Assembly (NCBI RefSeq): GCF_034113385.1
Contig: NZ_JAXEXL010000018.1
Location: forward strand, 1-62,396
Direction of reading: 5' to 3'
Length of the DNA: 62,396 bases
Origin: Atopobium sp034113385
GTDB taxonomy: Bacteria; Actinomycetota; Coriobacteriia; Coriobacteriales; Atopobiaceae
Made by a program: the position numbers and the translations under genes. Of the stretch, positions 41,072-49,686 are shown piece by piece. Position 1 is the first letter of the stretch; each line of letters starts with the position of its first letter. The notes under the pieces are model-generated. The model was given only the letters and a program-made list of their open reading frames with translations. It had not been told where the DNA came from and did no database searches.

Positions 41072-42013
41072 ATGCCAATACCTAGGCTAGGACGCACACT
41101 TGTTATTGCTAATCCTGCCTCTCATAGTGGTAAAGGTGCTGCCGCCACCGACTTTGTTGAGCGTTTTTTAAACAGCTTTGAGTCCGCTACCGAGGGTTAC
41201 ACTATCCAGCGTACAACCGCCATGGGTGATGCTCGCATAATGGCTGCTGCTGCCAGCAAGTATCAAACCGTTATTGCTTTGGGCGGTGACGGCGTTATTC
41301 ATGAGATTGTTAATGGTCTTATGGACATCCCCACCCAGAAACGTCCTGTCTTGGGCATTATTCCTATGGGTACGGGCAATGACTATGCTCGTACCTTAGG
41401 TCTGGCGCGCAATGCACCTGAGGCTGCCTTAGGGCAAATTATGCAAGGCCCCGTGCGCAAGATTGACCTCGGTAAGGTTAATAACGAGTACTTCATGCAA
41501 ACACTGTCCTTTGGCATTGATGCTGCTATTGCGCATGACACCACTGCACGCCGTAGCCAAGGTGACACACAAGAAGGCACCGCCTTGTTTGTGACCTCCA
41601 GCATTAAACTCTTAAGCAAGGCCCAAAAGGGTTGGCATATTCTTGCCACAGTGGACGATACCACCGCCTTGGATTTGCAGGAGATAATCTTTGCGATAAA
41701 CATTGGTCCAACCTACGGCGCTGGATTCAAAATTTGCCCCGCCGCCATTCCCAATGATGGTCTCTTTGACGTGTGCTATAACGTACGCGTTCCAACGATA
41801 CCCACCATTTTGAGGCTCCTTGGCATGATGCGTGCTGGTTTACACACTACTTCGCGCGTGATTAACACCATGCGCGCCAAGAAACTCCATATTGAGTTTG
41901 ATGAGGATGTGCCAGTACAGGCAGACGGAGAAGAACTTGATGGTCGCATCTTTGATGTTGAGTTGCTCCCTGACGAGTTGCAGGTAATTACTTCCCCATC
42001 ATGCAGTTGGTAG
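41072..42013 (+). CDS. Diacylglycerol/lipid kinase family protein
   Basis: 313-aa lipid kinase of the DagK/YegS family. The nucleotide-binding segment is IALGGDGVIHEIVNGLMD and the second site is IPMGTGNDYARTLGL; the C-terminal beta domain has a DIE-like acidic segment near VQADGEELD. Such enzymes use ATP to phosphorylate diacylglycerol or related lipids, recycling it into phosphatidic acid; the substrate is not fixed by sequence alone. The ATG has GGAGGAAACGTT before it. A good intrinsic terminator follows at 42073. It is monocistronic on the plus strand. Confidence 0.92.
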   Translation: MPIPRLGRTLVIANPASHSGKGAAATDFVERFLNSFESATEGYTIQRTTAMGDARIMAAAASKYQTVIALGGDGVIHEIVNGLMDIPTQKRPVLGIIPMGTGNDYARTLGLARNAPEAALGQIMQGPVRKIDLGKVNNEYFMQTLSFGIDAAIAHDTTARRSQGDTQEGTALFVTSSIKLLSKAQKGWHILATVDDTTALDLQEIIFAINIGPTYGAGFKICPAAIPNDGLFDVCYNVRVPTIPTILRLLGMMRAGLHTTSRVINTMRAKKLHIEFDEDVPVQADGEELDGRIFDVELLPDELQVITSPSCSW

Positions 42014-42072
42014 GGTTGTAGCAAAGTTTTTGCAGCAACGTAATTGTGCGTTCACCACAATTGTATTTATGT

Positions 42073-42100
42073 AAGCGCCAATGCCAGTTGGCGCTTTTTT
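42073..42100 (+). terminator. Intrinsic terminator after the lipid kinase gene
   Basis: Stem AAGCGCCAA/TTGGCGCTT, loop of 6, then TTTT. Confidence 0.9.
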
Positions 42101-42151
42101 GTATCGCTTGGATTTTGTCCTATAGCCCTGGATTTTAGTGTCTTTTGGATG

Positions 42152-42187
42152 CGTCGTATCATTATTAAAATTAATAATGATACGACG
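42152..42187. repeat. Dispersed 36-bp palindrome, copy 2
   Basis: Arms CGTCGTATCATTATTAA and its complement around AA. It is placed between the two terminators of the convergent lipid kinase gene and ptsI. Against copy 1, the arm bases GC (positions 7-8 of the variable part) are AT with matching changes on the other arm. Confidence 0.9.
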
Positions 42188-42256
42188 TGCTCAGAACTTA
42201 CCAAACGAGCTACGTTACACCACCAAAAGTGAGTTATAGGGTTATAGGACAACGTC

Positions 42257-42286
42257 AAAAAAGCGCCCACCAAAAGGTGGACGCTT
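42257..42286 (-). terminator. Intrinsic terminator after ptsI
   Basis: Minus strand stem AAGCGTCCACC/GGTGGGCGCTT with a TTTT loop and one G-T pair, followed by TTTT. Confidence 0.9.
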
Positions 42287-42361
42287 TAGTTTATTTGCTA
42301 TGAGAACAAGCAAACCAGCAGTAATGACTCCAAACTCAGAGCAGCAGCTCCTAAGCAGCTT

Positions 42362-44065
42362 TTATCGAGCAGCTTCCTTAAGAGCAGCGCGCACCTCTGC
42401 AGCGGTCTTAAGCCCCATTACCGTATTGGTAAGCTCATCTGCCTCTGCTTTGCTCCACTTAGAGATGGTCTTACGAGTGCGCAAGATGGAAGGAGCAGAA
42501 ACAGAGAACTCATTTAAGCCAAAGGACAGCAGCACAGGAATGAGCAGGGGGTCTGCCGCAGCTTCTCCGCACATGCCAACCATGATGCCAGCTTTGTTAC
42601 CCTCGGCAATAAGGTTCTTAAGGGAACGCAAAACAGCAGGCTGATATACCTGGTACAAATAGGCAACACGATCATTGCCGCGATCTGCACACATGGTGTA
42701 ACCAATTAAGTCATTCGTACCAATAGAGAAGAAATCGCACTCTGCAGCTAAGTCATCTGCAATAAGAGAAGCTGCGGGAGTCTCAATCATAGTACCCACT
42801 TCGATGTTCTCGTTAAACTGGATACCAGCAGCACGAAGCTCGTTCTTGCACTCCTCTACCAGTGCCTTAGCCTCACGAACCTCATCAATGGTAGTTACCA
42901 AAGGCAGCATAATCTTGATGTCGCCAAAAGCAGAAGCACGCAACAACGCGCGAAGCTGAACCTTATACTGATCAGGATTGTTCAAGCAATAGCGCACAGC
43001 ACGGAAGCCCATGAAGGGATTTTCTTCCTTTTGCAAATTAAGGTAAGGAATCTCCTTGTCGCCACCAACATCAAGCGTACGGATGATGATGGGCATACCC
43101 TTCATGCGCAACGCAACCTTCTGATAGGCAGCAAACTGCTCGTCCTCGGAAGGAAGCTCAGAGGCATCCATAAACAAAAACTCAGAGCGAAACAGACCAA
43201 TGCCCTCAGTATCATGCTCAGCAGCCACATTGGCATCATCAGGATTACCAATGTTGGCAACTAACAGGACCTTCTCACCATCTGCGGTAAGTGTCTCTTT
43301 GCCACGATAGGCTTCAAGCGCAGCCTTTTCTTCGGCGTACTTTTTGGCCTCATTGCGATACTGGGAAAGCTCGGCATCATTAGGATTGGCAATAACAGCT
43401 CCATTGGTGCCGTCCACCACCACGGTGTCGCCGTTCTTGATAGCGGTGGTAACGTCTGCAACGGACAAAACTGCAGGAATCTCTAGGGCGCGGGCAATAA
43501 TTGCAGAATGAGAAGTGCGACCGCCCGTCTCGGTAACAATGCCAGCTACGTTGTCCTTGTCAATATCTGCCGTCATGGAAGGCGTAAGCTCATGCACCAC
43601 GACAATGGAGTTCTCGGGCAGCGTGGATAAATCTACGACCTGCTTGCCCAAAAGATCTGCCAAAAGACCTGTCCTTACGTCTGCAACGTCTGCTGCACGC
43701 TCGCGGAACAACTCGTCTTCCATCTGAGAAAACATAACGTAGTAAGACTCATAAGCATCGTAAACAGCCTGCTCAGCACACATGCCAGACTCAATGGAGC
43801 CATTGACCATCATCTTGATGCCATCGTCCTCAGCAAACTCAATGTGAGCACCCATAATAGCTGCTGCATCATCGCCCACTGTCTTGGACATACGCTCAAT
43901 CTGAGCGTTGGTCTGCTCAACAAACTTAGCAATAGCCGCAGCATAACGTGCCTTCTCGGCAGTTGTATCTTCAGGTGCGTGCGGAGTAAACGTCAGGTCG
44001 GGCTCTACCGCAACCTGCGCCACGCCAATTCCAATGCCATCGGATGCATTAACTCCCTGGAACAT
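42362..44065 (-). CDS. ptsI: PTS enzyme I (PEP-protein phosphotransferase)
   Basis: 567 aa from the ATG at 44065 (GGGAGGTTTC before it). Passes phosphate from PEP to HPr. The phosphohistidine is in GGRTSHSAIIARALEIPAV (about residue 187), the PEP site is in LRTLDVGGDKEIPYL, NPFMGFRAVRYCL follows, and the C-terminal CGEAAADP carries the catalytic cysteine. The N-terminal HPr-binding helices (QTNAQIERMSKTVGDDAAA) are normal. ptsH is upstream, after 107 bp, and pfkB beyond it: a pfkB-ptsH-ptsI unit. Terminated at 42257. The enzyme itself shows no changes that mirror the odd HPr. Confidence 0.97.
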   Translation of the reverse strand: MFQGVNASDGIGIGVAQVAVEPDLTFTPHAPEDTTAEKARYAAAIAKFVEQTNAQIERMSKTVGDDAAAIMGAHIEFAEDDGIKMMVNGSIESGMCAEQAVYDAYESYYVMFSQMEDELFRERAADVADVRTGLLADLLGKQVVDLSTLPENSIVVVHELTPSMTADIDKDNVAGIVTETGGRTSHSAIIARALEIPAVLSVADVTTAIKNGDTVVVDGTNGAVIANPNDAELSQYRNEAKKYAEEKAALEAYRGKETLTADGEKVLLVANIGNPDDANVAAEHDTEGIGLFRSEFLFMDASELPSEDEQFAAYQKVALRMKGMPIIIRTLDVGGDKEIPYLNLQKEENPFMGFRAVRYCLNNPDQYKVQLRALLRASAFGDIKIMLPLVTTIDEVREAKALVEECKNELRAAGIQFNENIEVGTMIETPAASLIADDLAAECDFFSIGTNDLIGYTMCADRGNDRVAYLYQVYQPAVLRSLKNLIAEGNKAGIMVGMCGEAAADPLLIPVLLSFGLNEFSVSAPSILRTRKTISKWSKAEADELTNTVMGLKTAAEVRAALKEAAR

Positions 44066-44172
44066 GAAACCTCCCAAACTGTGTGTAGCCACACGAATAG
44101 CCATAAGTAAGCGTATTCCTTACTTTATATCCATAATAATATGATTATTTATGAGCTATATTCAAAAAACTA

Positions 44173-44430
44173 TTAATTCAGCTTGTTGATAAGATCAAGG
44201 GCAGTTGCTAAGGCTTCGTCTTCACGCTCGCCGTCGCATACAATTGTAATCTCGGAACCAGTAGGGATACCAATACCCAATAAAGCAAGAGGACGCTTGG
44301 CATCCGCGTGCTTGCCCTGAGAAATTACCTCAATTTTGCAAGGAAAATCATACAGCGCATCAGAAAATGTTGTTGCCGGACCAATATGCAAACCGTTGGG
44401 ATTGGTAAGAGTAACTGTCTGAGAAACCAT
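44173..44430 (-). CDS. ptsH: Phosphocarrier protein HPr, variant active site
   Basis: 85 aa, standard HPr length. The phosphocarrier histidine is kept (GLHIGPAT, His15), but the usual H-A-R-P is H-I-G-P, so Arg17, which stabilises the phospho-histidine in known HPr proteins, is Gly. At the regulatory site, AKRPLALLGIG has Arg46 instead of Ser46, so HPr kinase could not phosphorylate it. The remaining beta-alpha pattern (SEITIVCDGEREDEALATAL) fits. With ptsI and pfkB it forms one unit, 8 bp after pfkB. Whether it still serves all PTS sugars or a special role is open. No other HPr is in the window. Confidence 0.85.
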   Translation of the reverse strand: MVSQTVTLTNPNGLHIGPATTFSDALYDFPCKIEVISQGKHADAKRPLALLGIGIPTGSEITIVCDGEREDEALATALDLINKLN

Positions 44431-44438
44431 AACGCTCC

Positions 44439-45434
44439 TTATGAATCCATCAATGTATCTAGACGACGCTCTGCCTTGTGCACACGGTCAAGAGCAGCAT
44501 CAATCTCTTCTTTATGCTCTTCAAGAACTCCACCTAAAGATGCGTAGAGTTTCTCGATAGTTTCACGATTTGCAAGATATTTGGACGATGCGGTAGCAGA
44601 ACCGCAGCTCGACGCAAAGTTAAGCGCCGTGTCATAATCTGCGCCTTCATCCAACTTGGCCAAGAAGCCAGCAACCATAGAGTCTCCGGCACCCGTAGCG
44701 TTAACCAACTTGCAAGGAGGAACCAAGGTAATATGCTCATTACCGTACTCATCCAGCAAAGCAGAACCGTACTTGCCGCAAGAAACAATGACGTTTGCGG
44801 CACCACGATCATGCAAAATGCGTGCAAAAGGCAGGCACTCCTCTGGAGTCTCTGGCTTCTCATTAAATAAGCGACCAACCTCATGATTGTTGGGCTTAAT
44901 CAAAAAGGGCTTGGCGCTGAGGGCGCGCAGCAAAAGCGTACCAGGAGCATCTACAACAAAGCGAATACCGCGACCAGCTAGGTGATTCATAATCATGTCA
45001 TAGGTAGTGTCTGGCAAGCTCTTGGGAATGGAGCCGGTAAGCACCACGGTGTCCCCCGACTGAATCATTTCCATGCGCTGGAGCAGCTCTTCCAGCTTGC
45101 GATGAGGAATCTTAGGGCCCATACCGTTAACAATAGACATAACAATGCCGTTGAGCTTAACGTTAATACGGGTATTGCCCTTGTCTAGGCGAACAAAGTT
45201 ACAGGAAATGCCCTGAGACTGGAGCGACTCAATCAGATAGTCCCCCGTAAAGCCACCGCAAATACCCATTGCAATATTGGCTACTCCGAGCTCATTTAGG
45301 ATGCCTGCGATATTAATACCATTACCGCCACAATACATTTCCTCATTGGAAGACCGGTTAGTGAAGCCCATATCGAGCGTAAGCGGATGCATTACATAAT
45401 CGATTGCAGGATTGAGAGTAACGGTATAAATCAA
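44439..45434 (-). CDS. PfkB-family 1-phosphofructokinase/tagatose-6-phosphate kinase-like enzyme
   Basis: 331-aa PfkB-type sugar kinase. A TTG at 45434 with GGGAGGGTTCGTC before it gives the canonical start TVTLNPAIDYV. Substrate-side NRSSNEEMYCGGNGINIA matches the 1-PFK/LacC pattern N.......GGKG.N, except that Lys is Asn (GGNG). The anion hole and catalytic Asp are in NATGAGDSMVAGFLA. Role proposed: phosphorylation of fructose-1-phosphate or a related PTS product. No fructose PTS EII is in the unit, so the substrate is unclear. ptsH starts 8 bp after its stop. Confidence 0.85.
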   Translation of the reverse strand: MIYTVTLNPAIDYVMHPLTLDMGFTNRSSNEEMYCGGNGINIAGILNELGVANIAMGICGGFTGDYLIESLQSQGISCNFVRLDKGNTRINVKLNGIVMSIVNGMGPKIPHRKLEELLQRMEMIQSGDTVVLTGSIPKSLPDTTYDMIMNHLAGRGIRFVVDAPGTLLLRALSAKPFLIKPNNHEVGRLFNEKPETPEECLPFARILHDRGAANVIVSCGKYGSALLDEYGNEHITLVPPCKLVNATGAGDSMVAGFLAKLDEGADYDTALNFASSCGSATASSKYLANRETIEKLYASLGGVLEEHKEEIDAALDRVHKAERRLDTLMDS

Positions 45435-45589
45435 GACGAACCCTCCCGAAGATTTTCTCAAGACTGTATACAAGTATGACGCATTAGGAGCCTTTTTTAC
45501 ACGTAAAAGTATCGATACATGCGCACAAATTGCAAAAACGTATCTTTAGCAGGCACAAATCGCTCAGGCGTGATAAAATCCCTTTGCAT

Positions 45590-45666
45590 GCGCCCGTAGC
45601 TCAATTGGATAGAGTATCGGACTTCTAATCCGCTGGCTGGGGGTTCGAATCCCCCCGGGCGCACCA
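45590..45666 (+). tRNA. tRNA-Arg (anticodon UCU)
   Basis: 77 nt with encoded CCA. Acceptor GCGCCCG/CGGGCGC, anticodon loop CTTCTAA, T arm GGTTCGAATCC. A TAAAAT box is 10 bp upstream. Confidence 0.96.
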
Positions 45667-45676
45667 GCACACAAGC

Positions 45677-45710
45677 AAAGCCAGGGCTTCATGCTCTGGC
45701 TTTACGTTTT
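45677..45710 (+). terminator. Terminator after tRNA-Arg
   Basis: Stem AAAGCCAGGGC/GCTCTGGCTTT with a short loop, then ACGTTTT. Start is 10 bp beyond the CCA. Confidence 0.75.
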
Positions 45711-45750
45711 GGTTTACGTTATGAGCCTGTGCCGTGGCTATGGGTCTCAT

Positions 45751-46767
45751 CTAGTCCGCGGGCGGATACGAGCAAATAAGCTCCATGGATTCTGTGGTGC
45801 TCACAAAGCTCAGCACGTCAATACCAGCAGGAACAATAAAATGGTCTCCCCTTGCAAGGACCTGCCCATTAACGGTGCCCGAGCCCTCAATAACGCTTAC
45901 GCACAAAAAGGGCCAGTGGGCAGTAAGCTGTGTAGGCGTGGCAGCGTCCGTGGTAGCAGCTACACGCACCCGCTCTACCGTATAGCGGTCACAAGCGATC
46001 AAACGAGTTACGCCGTTTTTCTCGACAGCGGTAATAGTGCCGTTGGTGGGCGGCTGCTGATTGTAGTCAATAACGTCCAGCGACTGCTGCAAATGCAGCT
46101 CGCGCAGGCTACCATCTGCTTGACGACGGTCATAATCATACACGCGGTACGTCACGTCTGAAGACTGCTGGGTCTCCAAAATAAGCGTGCCGCCACGGAT
46201 TGCATGCACGCAACCAGGATCAATCTGGAAAAAATCACCGGTTTTAACGGGGATGATGTTGAGAAGCTCGTCCCAGTTGCCCGCGTCTACCGCGCGAGCA
46301 AACTCCTCGCGCGAGTGAGCATTTTGACCAATTACGATAGTGGCACCAGGCTCAGCATGAAGAACGTACCAGCACTCGCACTTACCCAATGAACCGTCCT
46401 CATGCTCAGCAGCATAGACGTCATCTGGGTGCACCTGAATAGACAGGTCATCATCTGCGGCAAGGATTTTAACAAGTAAGGGGAATTGCTCGCCGCTCAG
46501 ATTGCCAAACAACTCACGGTGTTGCGTCCATAACTCAGACAAGTACATGCCCGCATAGCTGCCCTTCGCCACTTTGCAATCACCCGCGGGATGAGCAGAA
46601 ATCGCCCAACACTCACCTATAGGGCCATCAGGAATCTGGTAGCCAAAGTCAGACTCAAGCATGCGACCACCCCAAATTTTTTGGTGGAAAACAGGTTCCA
46701 AAAAAATGAGCTCTGGTGTGCGGTGCGTCGTATGTGCTGCGGGCGCTGCATGTGCCGTATCTGCCAT
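45751..46767 (-). CDS. manA: Mannose-6-phosphate isomerase, type I
   Basis: 338-aa cupin-fold enzyme linking mannose-6-phosphate to fructose-6-phosphate. Zinc ligands are in LSIQVHPDD (Gln and His) and GKCECWYVL (Glu), with a later His in DPGCVHAIRGG. After a short, Ala/His-rich N-terminus, LEPVFHQKIWGGRMLESDFG matches the family entry. The ATG at 46767 is 11 bp past AGGAGATT; an upstream in-frame start adds ten residues without homology. It lies just 3' of tRNA-Arg on the opposite strand and is otherwise alone. Confidence 0.94.
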   Translation of the reverse strand: MADTAHAAPAAHTTHRTPELIFLEPVFHQKIWGGRMLESDFGYQIPDGPIGECWAISAHPAGDCKVAKGSYAGMYLSELWTQHRELFGNLSGEQFPLLVKILAADDDLSIQVHPDDVYAAEHEDGSLGKCECWYVLHAEPGATIVIGQNAHSREEFARAVDAGNWDELLNIIPVKTGDFFQIDPGCVHAIRGGTLILETQQSSDVTYRVYDYDRRQADGSLRELHLQQSLDVIDYNQQPPTNGTITAVEKNGVTRLIACDRYTVERVRVAATTDAATPTQLTAHWPFLCVSVIEGSGTVNGQVLARGDHFIVPAGIDVLSFVSTTESMELICSYPPAD

Positions 46768-46881
46768 AAGTACTAATCTCCTGTCACGCCAAGACAAAAC
46801 ATGCGGTGGTGTTTTGATTCCTTATAGATTCCTTATACCTTGCATGAGCACAAACGTGTATTAAGGTCTTTGATTCCCATG

Positions 46882-46917
46882 CGTCGTATCATTATTAATT
46901 TTAATAATGATACGACG
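46882..46917. repeat. Dispersed 36-bp palindrome, copy 3 (inverted)
   Basis: Arms CGTCGTATCATTATTAA around TT, opposite in orientation to copies 1 and 2. Here the pairing continues to 46880-46919 (outer bases TG and CA). It sits 113 bp upstream of the manA start, in the gap before the tRNA-Lys terminator. Confidence 0.9.
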
Positions 46918-46973
46918 CAACGCAAAAACAACCAGCAATTGCCGCGCAAAAGCGTCGCCAAGCTATCGAACTA

Positions 46974-47009
46974 ACAAAAAACTCAGGGCCTCCAAAAGGC
47001 TCTGAGTTA
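46974..47009 (-). terminator. Terminator of the tRNA-His/Lys unit
   Basis: Minus strand stem AACTCAGAGCC/GGCCCTGAGTT with one bulge, then TTTTTTG. Starts 9 bp past the tRNA-Lys CCA. Confidence 0.88.
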
Positions 47010-47018
47010 GAATTCAAA

Positions 47019-47094
47019 TGGTGGATCGTCAGGGGTTCGAACCCTGGACCTTGGGATTAAGAGTCCCCTGCTCTACCAGCTGAGCTAACGATCC
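47019..47094 (-). tRNA. tRNA-Lys (anticodon CUU)
   Basis: 76 nt with encoded CCA. Acceptor GGATCGT/ACGATCC, anticodon loop CTCTTAA, T arm GGTTCGAACCC. It is 15 bp after tRNA-His in the same transcript. The first anticodon-stem pair looks G-A. Confidence 0.95.
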
Positions 47095-47109
47095 ATATTC
47101 ACTTATGAA

Positions 47110-47186
47110 TGGGGTGGGTGAAGGGTCTCGAACCCTCGACCTACGGAGCCACAGTCCGTCGCTCTGCCAACTGAGCTACACCCACC
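47110..47186 (-). tRNA. tRNA-His (anticodon GUG)
   Basis: 77 nt with encoded CCA and an extra 5' G (G-1) facing C73, the hallmark of tRNA-His. Anticodon loop CTGTGGC, T arm GGTTCGAGACC. Confidence 0.96.
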
Positions 47187-47213
47187 ATTTGCCCACCTCA
47201 AATGGCGCGTGTA

Positions 47214-47243
47214 TTATTATTGCAAAAAACACAGGGGATGCAA
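47214..47243 (-). promoter_or_regulatory. Likely promoter of tRNA-His/Lys
   Basis: Minus strand TTGCAT (47243-47238) and TAATAA (47219-47214) are 18 bp apart, 28 bp before the tRNA-His 5' end. Confidence 0.5.
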
Positions 47244-47321
47244 GTGTAAATCTGAACTTTTTTGCAATCACATTTTGAACAGAACTTTAACCTGCTTATA
47301 CAACCCGCCTATACAACCCGC

Positions 47322-48335
47322 TTACAAAAGACACTCTGCGATCTGCACTGCATTAGTCGCAGCACCCTTACGAATTTGATCACCACAGCACCAAAATGTT
47401 AAAGAACGCTCAGGCCGAGGGCTTGAAAGGTCCCGACGGATGCGGCCAACAAGAATCAAATCCTGGTCAGAGGCATCCAAAGGCATGGGATACACAAGTT
47501 CATCGGGTTTATCGACAACCTTCACGCCAGGCGCCTCAGAAAGGATTGCACGCGCCTCTTCTGGAGAAATATCTTTCTCAAAGTCAATCGTAATGGATTC
47601 TGAATGCGAGCGCATAACTGGGACGCGCACACAGGTGCAACTCACGCAAAACTGAGGCAGGTGCATAATTTTGCGCCCTTCATGCTGCATCTTGAGCTCT
47701 TCGGACGTGTAGTTCTCCTCCGTAAAACCACCTATTTGCGGAATAAGGTTATAGGCCAGCTGATAGGCAAAAGGATCTGTTGCGCCAACATCTTGACCAG
47801 CGTTAAGTGCCCGATGTTCGCGGACCAGCTCGTTAAGACCAGGCATTCCCGCGCCAGATGCAGCCTGATAGGTAGAGACAATCATGCGCTTGATGCCCGC
47901 TGCCTGATGAAGCGGCCATGTTGGCACCAACCCAATAATGGTTGCGCAGTTGGGATTGGCAATAAGGTTACGCGGATGGCATGCAATATCTTGCTTGTTG
48001 ATTTCTGGAATAACCAACGGGACGTCATCGCAAAGCCTAAACGCATGGCTGTTGTCTATGCACACAGCACCTTGCTGCGCGGCCTGTGGTAGCAACTCAG
48101 CTGCTTGCGTATCCCCAGCGGCACCAAGAACAATATCCACACCAGCAAAAGCCTGCGGAGTTGCCAGCTGAACTGGGTAATCTGTATCACAAAATCGAAC
48201 TGTTTTACCCACAGAACGCTCTGACGCAAGCGGCACCAAACGTGAAACCGGAAACTTGCGCTCCTCTAGACACTGCATCATTTGCATGCCCACTACACCC
48301 GTGGCACCCAAAATTGCTACAACTTTACCAGCCAT
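47322..48335 (-). CDS. asd: Aspartate-semialdehyde dehydrogenase
   Basis: Reduces aspartyl phosphate to aspartate semialdehyde, the branch point to lysine, threonine and methionine. 337 aa from the ATG at 48335 (AGGGAGATAGC). The NADP motif GATGVVGMQMM is at the N-terminus, the catalytic cysteine in NPNCATIIGL, and the substrate/His region in SCTCVRVPVMRSHSESITI. It is 10 bp after lysC and is the last gene of the hom-lysC-asd unit. The short C-terminal end (AVQIAECLL) is typical. Confidence 0.96.
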   Translation of the reverse strand: MAGKVVAILGATGVVGMQMMQCLEERKFPVSRLVPLASERSVGKTVRFCDTDYPVQLATPQAFAGVDIVLGAAGDTQAAELLPQAAQQGAVCIDNSHAFRLCDDVPLVIPEINKQDIACHPRNLIANPNCATIIGLVPTWPLHQAAGIKRMIVSTYQAASGAGMPGLNELVREHRALNAGQDVGATDPFAYQLAYNLIPQIGGFTEENYTSEELKMQHEGRKIMHLPQFCVSCTCVRVPVMRSHSESITIDFEKDISPEEARAILSEAPGVKVVDKPDELVYPMPLDASDQDLILVGRIRRDLSSPRPERSLTFWCCGDQIRKGAATNAVQIAECLL

Positions 48336-48345
48336 GCTATCTCCC

Positions 48346-49683
48346 TTACTCGCTGGTAGCACACACCATCTCGCTCTTTACAAAGCGCTCGTAAATAACG
48401 CGGATTGCCGTATTAAAGTCTTCATTGGTAACGCCTAAGATAATAGAAATCTCCTGAGAAGACTGTGTAATCATGCGAATATTTACACCTGCTTCACCCA
48501 ATACGCCAAAGATACGTCCTGAAGTGCCCGCGCGACGGCTCATATTACGACCAACGATGCTGATAAGTGCAAGATGGTCCACCACCTGCACAGAATCGGG
48601 CTTCAGTTCCTTTTGTAAGTCAGCAACAATGGAATAAATAGTATTAGAAACATCTGCGCCATTAACCACAATGCCAAAGGAATCTATGCCCGTAGGTACG
48701 TGTTCTACCGACACGTTATATCGCTCAAAAACAGAAAGTGCGCGGCGGATAAAACCTACCTCAGTAGACATATGCGCCTTTTGGATATGCACTGCCGTAA
48801 AGTTTTTACGACCTGCTACACCAGTAATAAGGTGTTCACGCTCCCGCTCCTCGGCCGTCTCGCGAATCATAGTACCCACGGCATCAGGATTGTTAGTGTC
48901 CTTAATTTGAATGGGAATATTTGCCTCTCGAACAGGAAAAATTGCTTCTTCTTGCAAAACGGAAGCGCCCATATAAGAAAGCTCGCGCATCTCATCAAAA
49001 GTAATGCGATGGATGGTGCGAGGGTTATCCACAATACGAGGGTCTGCCGCCAAAAACCCAGAGACGTCAGTCCAGTTTTCATACACATCTGCCGAGAGCG
49101 CCCGCGCTACAACAGCACCGGTAATATCCCCACCGCCGCGCTCAAAGAGCTTAATCTTACCGTCAGATGTGGCACCGTAAAACCCGGGCAGCACAAAACT
49201 GCCCTTCTCGGCAACCGTTTGCTGCAACAGACGAGCTGTCATGTCCTGATTAAGGCTGCCATCATGATGAAAGCGGATAACATCTGTTGCATCCACAAAG
49301 GGCTTATCGAGAAGCTCGGCCATGAGACGCGCGGTAAACCACTCCCCGCGAGAAACAATATACTCCGCAGATACATCTTTAACATGCATGGCAAACTCGT
49401 CAAACTTTTGTGCAATGGGATACGTAAGCTTAAGCTCGCGCGCCAATTCCACATAGCGCTCTTTAATGGTTTGCAGCAATGCCGTGCAGTCTACGTGGTA
49501 GGCAATGTGGGCATTAACCAGCAGCAATAAATCCGTAATCTTGTTATCTGTGGCAAAACGCTTACCCGATGCAGATACCACAATATAGCGTCGGTCTGGG
49601 TCTGCAGCCACAATAGAAGCAACTTTTTTGAACTGTTGGGCATTGGCAACACTGGTGCCACCAAACTTTGCAACCTTGAGCAT
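48346..49683 (-). CDS. lysC: Aspartate kinase
   Basis: 445 aa; phosphorylates aspartate to start the pathway. KFGGTSV at the N-terminus, the Asp/ATP segment FERGGGDITGAVVARAL, and ENWTDVSGFLAADPRIV are all kept. The C-terminal 150 residues hold two ACT domains (EHLITGVAGRKNFTAVHIQK region and the SIVGRNMSRRAGTSGRIFGV region), the site of feedback control by threonine or lysine. Three bases separate it from hom upstream. There is no sign of the two nested start sites used by Gram-positive alpha/beta kinases. Confidence 0.96.
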   Translation of the reverse strand: MLKVAKFGGTSVANAQQFKKVASIVAADPDRRYIVVSASGKRFATDNKITDLLLLVNAHIAYHVDCTALLQTIKERYVELARELKLTYPIAQKFDEFAMHVKDVSAEYIVSRGEWFTARLMAELLDKPFVDATDVIRFHHDGSLNQDMTARLLQQTVAEKGSFVLPGFYGATSDGKIKLFERGGGDITGAVVARALSADVYENWTDVSGFLAADPRIVDNPRTIHRITFDEMRELSYMGASVLQEEAIFPVREANIPIQIKDTNNPDAVGTMIRETAEEREREHLITGVAGRKNFTAVHIQKAHMSTEVGFIRRALSVFERYNVSVEHVPTGIDSFGIVVNGADVSNTIYSIVADLQKELKPDSVQVVDHLALISIVGRNMSRRAGTSGRIFGVLGEAGVNIRMITQSSQEISIILGVTNEDFNTAIRVIYERFVKSEMVCATSE

Positions 49684-49686
49684 GAA

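Noticed and set aside
48700..49530. A 276-codon plus-strand frame inside lysC
   Set aside because: Antisense to lysC, no start signal or motif.
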